Positions 8,283-17,700 of a stretch of DNA of 64,000 nucleotides are shown one piece after another. Source of the stretch: an uncultured Eubacteriales bacterium (GTDB taxonomy: Bacteria; Bacillota; Clostridia; Oscillospirales; CAG-382); the NCBI GenBank assembly GCA_934444645.1, contig CAKSCV010000015.1, positions 4,233 to 68,232 on the forward strand. The letters are read 5' to 3'. How positions within the stretch are numbered: position 1 is the stretch's first letter; each line of letters starts with the position of its first letter. The notes beneath the pieces were generated by a model. It was not told the origin of the DNA, made no database searches, and saw nothing but the letters and a program-made list of their open reading frames with translations. A program made the translations under genes and the position numbers.

Positions 8283-9338
8283 ATGGCATCTATTCCAAGC
8301 GTATACGGGCATATTAAGCAAATTCCGTGCCAAGAAAAGAACGATGCAATAATTTGTGCAAAAATGACCGAATATGCAAACATGCTGATGCAAGAGGGTT
8401 CGGAACTCGTTTTTTTATTTGACTTCTGCAGAGAATCCACGGTTCAAAAGATAACGGTAAATCCGATATCGCCCGACATCATCATGGGGCTGCACAAGCA
8501 TGACTACTATGAGGTCAATTTTTGTCTTGACGGCGTTTTATACGAATATGTGGACGGCGAATTCATGCGTCTTGAAAAGAATCAATTTATCCTCTTCAAT
8601 CCGAATGTTTTTCATTCCGTATATTCTCCGACATTCGGCAACAGCTTCAATATACTGATAGACGGAGAATTCTTTGAACGTTTTTGTGACGAAATGTCCG
8701 AGTACTCAAAATCACCGCTTCTCAACTCAGTCACAAAGCAATCCCGTTATACAATAGCAAACATTGAAAATCTTCCGGAGGCAACGGCGCTCGCCGACAA
8801 AATGTTTACGCAAAACACTTACAAAACTTATAACTCACCGTCTTTTGAGCTGAAGCTGTTAGAATGCCGGTTCCGTGCGTTCATGCTTCATCTGCTGATT
8901 GCGGAAAAAACGGGCAGCCTTGCCTTATTAAGCAAGGGAAACACGACCTATCAGGACAAGGTCACACAGATACTCAACTATCTGCGTGACAACTATGCCA
9001 CCGTAACGCTTTCGGAGTTAAGCAGCCGTTTCGGCTATTCCACAACGCAAATGTACAGGATACTGATAAAATACACCGGCAACAGCTTTTCAAATCTTGT
9101 GGATCAATACCGTTTCAACCAAGCCGCAAAGCTCTTGCGCGAGACCGATATTCCCATCCAGGAGATCGGAGAGAGCTTAGGCTTCGAAAAAGCCTATTTT
9201 CACCGATTTTTCAAGCGTCTCGGCTTTTGTACGCCGATCCAATACCGAAAGCACGTGCAAGACGCTATCAATGCCGGTGCAGCCAAATTGGAGGCGGCAA
9301 GCAGCGGAAAAGCTGACAAAAGCGAAAAAAGCGGATGA
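8283..9338 (+). CDS. AraC-family transcriptional regulator, 351 aa
   Basis: Cytoplasmic transcription factor. The N-terminal half carries a cupin sensor domain (GLHKHDYYEVNFCLDG, then NQFILFNPNVFHSV, about residues 60-150), typical of sugar-sensing AraC proteins. The C-terminal about 100 residues hold two helix-turn-helix units (TLSELSSRFGYSTTQMYRI and IQEIGESLGFEKAYFHRFFK) and the usual ending of the family (TPIQYRK). GGAGGG six bases before the ATG and a perfect promoter define the start. It is divergent from the operon of the 851-aa, 44-aa and SLH-GH99-like genes; regulation of that operon by a glycan-derived sugar is a reasonable inference. The last about 30 residues are a charged, Ala/Lys-rich tail not usual for the family. 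Confidence 0.93.
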   Translation: MASIPSVYGHIKQIPCQEKNDAIICAKMTEYANMLMQEGSELVFLFDFCRESTVQKITVNPISPDIIMGLHKHDYYEVNFCLDGVLYEYVDGEFMRLEKNQFILFNPNVFHSVYSPTFGNSFNILIDGEFFERFCDEMSEYSKSPLLNSVTKQSRYTIANIENLPEATALADKMFTQNTYKTYNSPSFELKLLECRFRAFMLHLLIAEKTGSLALLSKGNTTYQDKVTQILNYLRDNYATVTLSELSSRFGYSTTQMYRILIKYTGNSFSNLVDQYRFNQAAKLLRETDIPIQEIGESLGFEKAYFHRFFKRLGFCTPIQYRKHVQDAINAGAAKLEAASSGKADKSEKSG

Positions 9339-9798
9339 CCGAAATTCAAATCGTTTTCGGCTGTTTTCCGGCTGCTCATCGAGGTCTTTTTCCGCTTCCA
9401 CATATACTATAAACCCTGACCTTAGGGCAATGTCAATATATTTTTGAGGTTTTTTTGAGGTTTTTTACAATTTTTGCTTTCGGGCGGATTTTCTGCGTTT
9501 TTTTACTGACATTTGCCGTTCTTTAATATTATCCTGTTAACTGCCACCGGGCAGGAAATACAAAGCATGCGCGGCACATCGTTCGGCTTTGAAGATGCGC
9601 AGGCGGATGCTTTTTGATTTTCCCTCCTCTTTTACTATGCGTCACAAAATCCCGTCGGAAAGGGAAAATATCCTAAAATTCTGCTTTACAGCGTTTTTCT
9701 TGCAAAAAAGTCTTGAAAATAAAAGAGATATGTTGTATAATGTTTTTTGTATTATAATTTTTTCAGAATTGTATATTTTCACATAAGGAGAATCACCT
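9339..9798. other. Intergenic region before DUF1015-valS unit
   Basis: No gene is supported here. The left part holds a short near-tandem repeat (TTTTTGAGGTT twice at about 9441-9463) and AT-rich sequence; no strong terminator follows the AraC gene. The right part contains the promoter for the next transcription unit. Confidence 0.5.
9713..9741 (+). promoter_or_regulatory. Sigma-A promoter of DUF1015-valS unit
   Basis: TTGAAA (9713-9718), 17-nt spacer, TATAAT (9736-9741), about 57 nt upstream of the DUF1015 start. Confidence 0.75.
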
Positions 9799-11097
9799 AT
9801 GGCAACAGTAAAGGTTTTCCCGGCACTCCGCTTTACGGACAAAGCCGGCGACATCGCCAAAAACGTCTGTCCGCCCTACGACATTGTATCCCCTGCCGAG
9901 CGCGAGGCTTATATCAGGGAAAGCGAAAACAACATCATCCGTTTAGAGCTTCCGGTCGGCGAAAACGCGTATGCGAATGCGGCGGCACTGTACAAAAAAA
10001 TGCGTCAGGACGGCGTGCTTGCCTGCGACAGGACGCCCGGCTTTTATGTTTATGAAGAAGAGTTTTCCGCCTACGGCAAAACCTACCGCATTAAAGGCGT
10101 TTTTGCGCGTGTTAAACTGTGCGAATTTTCCGAAAACGTGGTTCTGCCGCACGAGGAAACCCTCTCGAAGGCCAAGGCCGACCGCTTCAATCTCATGAGC
10201 GCGACCTACTGCAATTTCAGCCCGATCTACTCGATGTATACCGACGAAGCGCACGAGATTTCCGGAAAGATTGCAGTGCTTACCGAAAGAAAACCGGAAA
10301 TCGAATTCACCGCGCCGGACGGCGTGATCCAGCGTCTGTGGAAGCTTGAGCAAAGTGCCGAAACCGACAAAATCGAAAAGGCCTTTGAAAGCAAGCAGTT
10401 ATTCATTGCCGACGGGCATCACCGTTATGAAACGGCATTGAATTTCAAAAAGAAGCTGATCGAGGACGGCGTTATCAAGGATGAGAACCATCCGGGAAAC
10501 TATGTCATGATGATGTTAATCGACATGGAAAATCCGGGACTTGTGGTCTTTCCGACGCACCGGCTGGTTCGCGGACTTGAAAGCTTTGATTTGGCGGCGA
10601 CGCTGGAAAAGCTCCGCGATTATTTTGACGTTTGCCGGATTGAAAAATCCGAAATTGATGCGGCTCTTGAAAAAAATGCCGCAAAAAAAGCCTATGTGTT
10701 ATGTGCCGGTTCGGACAGATTCTACTTGTTAGTCTTAAAGGACACCGAAAAGGCGCGCGAAGCATTAGATGCGCTCAATCCCGGCAAATCCGACGCGTAC
10801 AAGAATTTAGACGTGACCGTGCTGCATTCGCTCATTCTCGAAAAGCTGTTCGGCATCGACAAGGAAAACATGGCGCGTCAGATCAATCTTGCCTACACGC
10901 GCGACAAGAATGAAGCCATCCGTCTTGCCGGAACCGGCGACTGCAACTGTGCGTTTCTCATCCATCCGACCGCCGTTTCCGAAATCAAGGAGGTGGCGCT
11001 TGCCGGCGAAAAAATGCCGCAGAAATCCACCTATTTCTATCCGAAGCTTATTACCGGTCTTGTCATGAACGAGCTTGTGCCGGTCGAAGATATATAA
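9799..11097 (+). CDS. DUF1015 family protein, 432 aa
   Basis: Cytoplasmic protein of the DUF1015 (PF06245) family, recognised over its full length: N-terminal KVFPALRF and NVCPPYDIVS, central ADGHHRYETAL (D205-G-H-H-R-Y-E), and NVTVLH/NLDVTVLHSLILEK-type C-terminal half. Length is normal for the family. The biochemical role is not settled; the family often neighbours serine and amino-acid metabolism genes in Clostridia, which is context knowledge, not evidence here. An AAGGAG site precedes the ATG. Only 47 nt separate it from valS with no terminator, so the two are probably co-transcribed from the promoter at 9713. Confidence 0.9.
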   Translation: MATVKVFPALRFTDKAGDIAKNVCPPYDIVSPAEREAYIRESENNIIRLELPVGENAYANAAALYKKMRQDGVLACDRTPGFYVYEEEFSAYGKTYRIKGVFARVKLCEFSENVVLPHEETLSKAKADRFNLMSATYCNFSPIYSMYTDEAHEISGKIAVLTERKPEIEFTAPDGVIQRLWKLEQSAETDKIEKAFESKQLFIADGHHRYETALNFKKKLIEDGVIKDENHPGNYVMMMLIDMENPGLVVFPTHRLVRGLESFDLAATLEKLRDYFDVCRIEKSEIDAALEKNAAKKAYVLCAGSDRFYLLVLKDTEKAREALDALNPGKSDAYKNLDVTVLHSLILEKLFGIDKENMARQINLAYTRDKNEAIRLAGTGDCNCAFLIHPTAVSEIKEVALAGEKMPQKSTYFYPKLITGLVMNELVPVEDI

Positions 11098-11144
11098 ATA
11101 AGAAGAAAAACATAGTTTTCTAAATATACGAAAGAAGGGACATC

Positions 11145-13763
11145 ATGCCGAAGGAACTCGAAAAAAGCTACAATCCGGCAGCTATCGAAGACGATATTTA
11201 TAAGATGTGGAACGACGGCGGCTATTTCACGCCGTCGCCCGAAAACAAGAAACCGCCGTACACCATTGTCATTCCGCCGCCCAACGTCACGGGACAATTG
11301 CACATGGGTCACGCGCTCGATGAGACCTTACAGGACATTCTCATTCGCTACAAGCGCATGAGCGGCTACAACGCCTTATGGGTTCCCGGCACGGATCACG
11401 CCGGTATCGCTACGCAGATCAAGGTGGAGGAAAACTTACGCGTCAACGAAAACTTGACGCGCTATGACCTCGGCCGCGAGAAGTTTTTAGAGCGCGTTTG
11501 GGATTGGAAAAACAAATACGGTTCGCGCATTATCAATCAGTTGAAGAAGCTCGGCTGTTCCTGCGATTGGACGCGCGAGCGTTTCACCATGGACGAGGGC
11601 TGCTCGAAGGCCGTGCGCGAGGTCTTTGTTTCGCTCTACGAAAAAGGCCTTATCTATCGCGGTCACCGCATTGCCAACTGGTGTCCGCACTGCAAGACGG
11701 CGCTTTCCGACGCCGAGGTCGATAATCCCGAAACGCCCGGCTCGTACTGGCACATCAAATACTTTGTCAAGGACAGCGACGAATGTGTGATCGTTGCGAC
11801 CACCCGTCCCGAAACGCTGTTCGGCGATACAGCCGTGGCGGTCAACCCCGCCGACGAGCGTTATGCGCACCTTGTCGGCAAAAAGGTTGTCGTTCCGTTT
11901 GTAGGCCGCGAAATTCCGGTCATTACCGATGAATACGCCGACATGGAAAAAGGCACCGGCTGCGTGAAGATCACACCGGCGCACGACCCGAACGACTTTT
12001 TGGTCGGCGAACGGCATAATCTGGAGCAGCTCAACATCATGAACGACGACGCGACCTTAAACGAGGTCTGCGGCAAGTTTGCCGGCATGGACCGATACGC
12101 GGCACGCGATGCGGTCGTCAAGGAGCTCGAAGAAATGGGTGCGCTCGTCAAGGTCGAACCGACCGTACACAATGTCGGCGTCTGCTATCGCTGCGGCACG
12201 ACGGTCGAGCCGCTCATCTCCGACCAATGGTTCGTGAAGATGGCTCCGCTTGCAGAACCTGCTATCAAGGTTGTCCGCGACGGCACGATTCGTTTTGTTC
12301 CGGAAAACCAATCCAAAAAATATTTCAACTGGATGGAAAATATCCACGACTGGTGCATTTCCCGTCAGCTTTGGTGGGGTCACCGTATTCCGGCGTTCTA
12401 CTGCGACGCCTGCGGCGAGACCATCGTATCCAAAACAGACGTGACGGTCTGCCCGAAATGCGGCGCACCCATGCGTCAGGATGAGGATGTGCTCGACACC
12501 TGGTTCTCGTCGGCACTCTGGCCGTTCTCCACGCTCGGCTGGCCGGAAAAAACCAAGGATCTGGAATACTATTATCCGACCTCGACGTTAGTCACCGGCT
12601 ACGACATCATCACGTTCTGGGTATCGCGCATGATCTTCTCCGGTCTTGAGCATACCGGAAAGGCGCCGTTTAACACGGTTCTTATCCATGGACTTGTGCG
12701 CGACGAGCAAGGCCGCAAAATGTCCAAATCTCTCGGCAACGGCGTCGATCCGCTCGAGGTCATTGCCAAATACGGCGCGGATGCCTTGCGCTTCACGCTT
12801 GTCACCGGCAACTCGCCCGGAAACGATATGCGCTACTCCGACAAAAAGGTCGAGGCCTCCGGCAACTTTGCCAACAAGATTTGGAACGCTTCGCGCTTCA
12901 TGCTCATGAACCTCGACGACGACACAAAGCCTGCCATTCCCGAAAAGCTCGGTCTGGAAGACAAGTGGATCCTCTCCAAATTCAACACGACCGTGGCAGA
13001 AGTCACGGCAAACCTCGACAAATTCGAACTCGGCGTTGCTTCGGCAAAGTTATATGAATTCGTTTGGGACGTGCTCTGCGACTGGTATATCGAGCTTGTC
13101 AAGCCGCGCCTTTTCGAAAAGGACACCGAATCCTGCAAAAACGCGCAAAGCGTTCTGCTTTACGTTCTCAGCGGCACACTGAAGCTTTTGCATCCGTTTA
13201 TGCCGTTCATTACCGAGTGCATTTGGTCGCACCTCGGCTTTGATACGCCGCTCATTGTCGCCGAATGGCCGACATACGACGAACGCTTCGACTTCCGCGC
13301 CGAATGCGGCGCGATGGAACGCGTCATCGCCGCCATCCGCGCTTTGCGCAACGTGCGTGCGCAGATGAACGTGCCGCCGTCCAAGAAAGCAAAGCTGTAT
13401 GTGGTTTCCGAATACGCCGACAGCTTCAATGCCGACACGGCCGTGTTCTTCACAAAGCTTGCCTCGGCAAGCGAAGTGGTGCTTGTGGATTCGTATGACG
13501 CCGACGGCAGTGTCAGCGTGGTTTCCGAAGGTGCAAAGCTATACATTCCCATGGCGGAAATCGTTGACCTCGAAAAGGAACGCGCCCGTCTCGAAAAGGA
13601 AAAGGAAAACGCCGAAAAGGAAATTGCCCGTGTCAACGGCAAGCTCTCCAACGCGTCGTTTACCGATAAAGCACCGGCAGCCGTGGTGGAAGCCGAACGC
13701 GCCAAGCTTGCCAAATACACCGAAATGCTTGCAAATGTAAAAGATATGTTAGCCAAGCTTTAA
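11145..13763 (+). CDS. valS: Valyl-tRNA synthetase
   Basis: Class I aminoacyl-tRNA synthetase charging tRNA-Val with valine in the cytoplasm. The ATP-binding HIGH motif appears as HMGH (residues 53-56, within PPNVTGQLHMGHALD) and KMSKS at 525-529. The inserted CP1 editing domain (TTRPETLFGDTAVAV) removes mischarged threonine. Four CxxC-type cysteines (WCPHC, CxxC near 420-445) suggest bound zinc. The anticodon-binding domain follows, and the C-terminal about 60 residues are the charged coiled coil typical of ValRS (LEKERARLEKEKENAEKE). At 872 aa the length is normal. Start chosen on the AAGGGA site before ATG. No T-box precedes it. A strong terminator follows. Confidence 0.98.
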   Translation: MPKELEKSYNPAAIEDDIYKMWNDGGYFTPSPENKKPPYTIVIPPPNVTGQLHMGHALDETLQDILIRYKRMSGYNALWVPGTDHAGIATQIKVEENLRVNENLTRYDLGREKFLERVWDWKNKYGSRIINQLKKLGCSCDWTRERFTMDEGCSKAVREVFVSLYEKGLIYRGHRIANWCPHCKTALSDAEVDNPETPGSYWHIKYFVKDSDECVIVATTRPETLFGDTAVAVNPADERYAHLVGKKVVVPFVGREIPVITDEYADMEKGTGCVKITPAHDPNDFLVGERHNLEQLNIMNDDATLNEVCGKFAGMDRYAARDAVVKELEEMGALVKVEPTVHNVGVCYRCGTTVEPLISDQWFVKMAPLAEPAIKVVRDGTIRFVPENQSKKYFNWMENIHDWCISRQLWWGHRIPAFYCDACGETIVSKTDVTVCPKCGAPMRQDEDVLDTWFSSALWPFSTLGWPEKTKDLEYYYPTSTLVTGYDIITFWVSRMIFSGLEHTGKAPFNTVLIHGLVRDEQGRKMSKSLGNGVDPLEVIAKYGADALRFTLVTGNSPGNDMRYSDKKVEASGNFANKIWNASRFMLMNLDDDTKPAIPEKLGLEDKWILSKFNTTVAEVTANLDKFELGVASAKLYEFVWDVLCDWYIELVKPRLFEKDTESCKNAQSVLLYVLSGTLKLLHPFMPFITECIWSHLGFDTPLIVAEWPTYDERFDFRAECGAMERVIAAIRALRNVRAQMNVPPSKKAKLYVVSEYADSFNADTAVFFTKLASASEVVLVDSYDADGSVSVVSEGAKLYIPMAEIVDLEKERARLEKEKENAEKEIARVNGKLSNASFTDKAPAAVVEAERAKLAKYTEMLANVKDMLAKL

Positions 13764-13782
13764 GTTCAATCACCCCAAAAAC

Positions 13783-13826
13783 AAAAAGCAGACATTCCGA
13801 AGAAACCTTTCGAATGTCTGCTTTTT
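13783..13826 (+). terminator. Intrinsic terminator after valS
   Basis: Near-perfect stem AAAAAGCAGACATTC / GAATGTCTGCTTTTT around a 14-nt loop. The A-run on the other arm makes it usable in both directions, serving the convergent DeoR gene as well. Confidence 0.9.
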
Positions 13827-13854
13827 ATATTTTGTACGCGTTTTTTGTGAACGG

Positions 13855-14610
13855 CTATTCCGCCAAAATCGTCTTTGCGTGTGCTTCGGTCGGAAAGGCA
13901 TGCGAGAGCGGCTTTGGAGTGACAACCGCCTCCAGATCGCGGATATTGCAGCAGTGGTGAAACTTGCGGATTCCCTGCTTTTCGCTGGAGCATAACAGAA
14001 TTTTGTGATTCGACTGCTGCATCATGGCGCGCCGTATTTCATTTTCCTCCACGCTGACATCGGTGACATTCCCGTGGTCATCAAATGCCGCGCAGGAAAT
14101 GAAGCAATAGTTGGCATAATAATTGGAAATGGTGTGAAAGGCCTCTTCGCCGTAAAAGGCGCGTGCCGATCGCTGAAGCGTGCCGCCTGTACAGATGACG
14201 CGGAAGCCGTAATCCATCGCACGGTTGAGCGTTTCAAGGCCGTTTGTAATGATGATAAGATCGCGGAAGGAATCCAAATACGGCAAAATATAGGTCGCCG
14301 TGGAGGACGAATCCAAATAGACTAAGTCCTGTTCATGCAAAAGGCTTGCCGCCTTGCGCCCGATCCGCTCTTTTTCCTCCGTAAAGGTCAGCTCACGCAT
14401 GATATACGGAACCTTCAAAAGCGAAACGCCGTTGGCTTCGACACGCGCGCCGCCATGAAAACGCTTTAACAGGTGCTGATTCTCCAAATGCTCAAGGTCT
14501 CGCCGGATGGAAGACTCACTTGTGTAAAGAATCCGTGATAATTCTTTTACAGTTATTTGCCTTTTTTCATAAATTATCCGGAGAATATCTTTCTCTCTTT
14601 CCGTGCTCAT
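13855..14610 (-). CDS. DeoR/GlpR-family transcriptional repressor, 251 aa
   Basis: Two-domain sugar-metabolism repressor. N-terminal winged helix-turn-helix of the DeoR type (STEREKDILRIIYEKRQITVKEL then SSIRRDLEHLE, residues 1-60). C-terminal effector domain with the family pattern (KERIGRKAASLL, IITNGL, CTGGTL). These domains usually bind a phosphorylated sugar. The start at 14610 is preferred because AAGGGAAG lies about 10 nt before it; the longer reading from 14652 lacks a ribosome site. It is transcribed divergently from the 1274-aa secreted protein, and a 10-bp inverted repeat in the shared region overlaps the probable start point of that gene, suggesting repression. The inducer cannot be read from sequence. 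Confidence 0.93.
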   Translation of the reverse strand: MSTEREKDILRIIYEKRQITVKELSRILYTSESSIRRDLEHLENQHLLKRFHGGARVEANGVSLLKVPYIMRELTFTEEKERIGRKAASLLHEQDLVYLDSSSTATYILPYLDSFRDLIIITNGLETLNRAMDYGFRVICTGGTLQRSARAFYGEEAFHTISNYYANYCFISCAAFDDHGNVTDVSVEENEIRRAMMQQSNHKILLCSSEKQGIRKFHHCCNIRDLEAVVTPKPLSHAFPTEAHAKTILAE

Positions 14611-14675
14611 TTTCGATTCACTTCCCTTCGAAATTACCATTTTTTTGCTCATATGCGCGCAATTGCCTGCGCATG

Positions 14676-14704
14676 TTGCATTGTTTTCGATTTTATGTTA
14701 TATT
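14676..14704 (+). promoter_or_regulatory. Promoter of 1274-aa secreted protein
   Basis: TTGCAT (14676-14681), 17-nt spacer, TATATT (14699-14704). The inverted repeat at 14717-14749 begins just downstream, over the expected transcription start. Confidence 0.55.
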
Positions 14705-14716
14705 ATAATACAGAGT

Positions 14717-14749
14717 AAAATGTTTGTCAACTATCTTAGCAAACATTTT
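14717..14749. promoter_or_regulatory. Inverted repeat, candidate DeoR operator
   Basis: AAAATGTTTG, 13 bases, CAAACATTTT: a perfect 10-bp inverted repeat between the divergent DeoR and 1274-aa genes, placed just after the -10 box of the latter. Position fits a repressor site; binding by the neighbouring DeoR protein is inference. Confidence 0.5.
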
Positions 14750-14784
14750 TCACTCACAATAAAATTTCCAAAGGAGAGTCTCTT

Positions 14785-17700
14785 ATGAAACGTACAACAG
14801 CACTCATTCTTGCGCTTCTTATGTGTGTTTCCATGATGCCGAACGTTTTTGCGTTCACGCCGGAAACCGTGGAAAGCGCAGCTGAAACCGTTCCGGGCAG
14901 TGAAAGCGCGGCTCTTGCCGTGTCAAACGACCCAGCAGTTTTAGGCGACAATTACCTTGTCGACGGTCTCGGCAAAGCCCTTCTTTATGTCAGCGGTGAA
15001 ACGATGAAATACGATTTCCTCGATTCAACGTATATCACCGGTCACAAAATCTACGACAACGGTGCCCGCGACATTCAGTACTTTGAAGCAGGCTCGTCGG
15101 CTTCTCTTGCCAGCGATCCGAAGGATGCGGACAAGACGGTCACAAAGCTTGTAACCGGCAGCGCATACGGCGGCTTCGGCTTCGGCGCGCTGTACTTTGA
15201 TCCCGGTCAGTTTAACTTCCAAAAAGGCAAGTATACCGGCAGAGCGGATATGTTCCTCGATCCGGCAAGCTACGACACCGCCACCTACGCTTTCTTATGC
15301 CGCACACAGGTATACAAGGGCACTGATAACGGTTCGGACTCCAACAGCGGTCTTGACTTAACCTTGCTCAAGAACGGCGAATGGTCCACCTGCACCTCGG
15401 CTACCGGTACGTATGACGGCTCGAAGTACAACTACAACAACAACGCTATGGAAGGCGAAAGCGTACGGTTCCTTGCGTTCGGCATAAACGGTCCTCAGGG
15501 AACGACCTCCTATCTGCGCAATATGTACTACTACTTCTATCCGGCAAACTCCTTCATGCTTAAGGGCACCGACGGCAAGCTTCAGTTAGTTGAGCTTTCC
15601 GAAGGCGCTATCTACACCTTCCCGGCAGCAGACGGCGATTATGTATACGGCTCTGAGGTTTACAAAGCCGGCGATAAGATCGCTGTTTCCGAATTGGAAT
15701 ACAAGACCTTCACGGTCGGCGGCACACCCGTTATTGTCAACGACGGCAAAACCCCGGGCATCAACATTGCCACCGGCAATCAGAATCCGCTCACCTTTGA
15801 TGAAGAGCCTGCTTTGACCGGCTTTTCCGGCGGCGCCAACAACTCGGTCACTGCATTTGATGTGGAAGGCGTTACCGGCAACGAAGACGGCGGCAAGGCC
15901 TTCAAGGTTTCCGTCCCGGTAACCACGCAATACATGAGCGTGTACTATAACAAGTTTATCGAAGCCTATCGTCCGTACTTTGTAAAATTTGACATTTATT
16001 CCAACCATTCTCCGGAAAACGCCTGCCTGTGGCTTATCAACGGCAACTCCGGCAACGGCGGCGACCACGTCAGTCTTCAGAGCGGCTTCGCGGCTGCTAT
16101 AAAGGACAACAAATGGTACACGGCTGCTGCAACAGCCCGTTACAGTGCAGACCGCTCCAACATTCAGATCCAGGTCGATTCTTGGTGGGGCAGCCCTGTT
16201 TCCGGCCATGACGGCACGTACTACTACTATGACAACGTCTCGATCGTTCCGTATTACAAAGTTTCCTACATTTACAACGGTGCAATCGTTGATACGGCTT
16301 ATGTAAATTCCTGCGAAAACGACGGCACGTTCCGTACCGAGCTTCCGCTCGACCTTACCAAGACGTTATCCGTCGACGGCAAAAAGCTTGTCGGCTGGTC
16401 GCTTAACCAGGATTCGACCGTTGCCGACGCTCCCGAAGCCGTCGCAGCTGCCAACAGAGATATCAAGCTCTATGCAGTCGTCAAGGATGTCGGCGTTACC
16501 TCCGTCACCTTCATGAACGGCGCTGAAAACCTCGGCACGGAAGACCTCAACTTTGACTCGCTCATCACCAAGTTCACAAATGCCGACGGCAAGCTCTTCA
16601 AGGGCTGGTCGACCACGCCGGACGGCGCAAACATGATTTCCCGCGTTCCGGAAAACGATGTTACCCTTTACGCAGTATTCGAGGACATCGCAACCCAGAA
16701 CGAATACGGCAACCTTATCTACTACAACGATTTCTCCAACACCGCTTTCGCCGCGCAGAGCTACACCGGCTGGACGCACGATGACGGCAGAACAACCACC
16801 GGCAATTACAATTTCTTTGCCGGCAACTACAAGAACGACGCCCTTCTCGGCCCGACCTACACCGGCAACATGGTGAATGGCCGTGCGAAAAACGAAATCG
16901 TCAACGACCCGGCAGGAACTGCCGCAAACCCTGTTTTGAAGATGACGCAGACCGGCAACTTTCCGCGTTTTGAAACCTTCTTCACCAACATGGGTGCCGC
17001 AGAACCCTCTCTTGCCGCCGGCACTTACACCATTTCCTACAAGGTCTATGTTCCGGCTTCCTCCAACGGTGCTGCCATCTACACGGTCGTTAATGTCAAC
17101 AACACGGACGATACCGGTACGGATTGGGATAAGCGTTACAGAAAGTTCTCGTTCGGCAGAGATTCTTGGATCAGCGTGACCGAAAAGGTTAATGTTCCGA
17201 ACGATTATGCAAAGCTCGGAAAGCTCGGCTTCTTCTCGCTTGCACAAAATGCCAACGGCAACGTTTACTACCTCGATGATTATGCCATCTACTATGCACC
17301 GAGCGTAACGCTCACCTACATGAACGGCGAAGCGGAGGTCGCTTCCAAGTCCGCCTCGGTTGGTGCCGCTCTTCCGATGGTTCTCGTTCAGAACGAACGG
17401 AAAAGCTTCTTAGGCTGGTCGACCGACGGAACCAAGGAAAACATCCTCACCACCGTTCCGGAAACCAACACCGTGCTGCATGCCGTGTTTGAAGACGTTG
17501 CCGCAACCGGCGACTACGGCACGCTGCTCTACTATACAGACTTCTCTTCCGAAGTTTACGAAGACGCGCCTGACTGGGACAACAACGGTGAAAGCAACCA
17601 GTTTGCCGATTCCAACTATGATCCCGACGGAAACGGCACGCTTTCGACCAGAACCTGGTTTGCCACCTACGAAAACGTCTATGATCCGGCAGGCTCCGGC

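Noticed and set aside
9643..9700. Possible tRNA or small RNA before the DUF1015 gene
   Set aside because: No cloverleaf or T-loop sequence found; just AT-rich intergenic DNA.
16366..17247. 293-aa minus-strand frame inside the 1274-aa gene
   Set aside because: Low-complexity antisense shadow of a repetitive coding region; no start signals.
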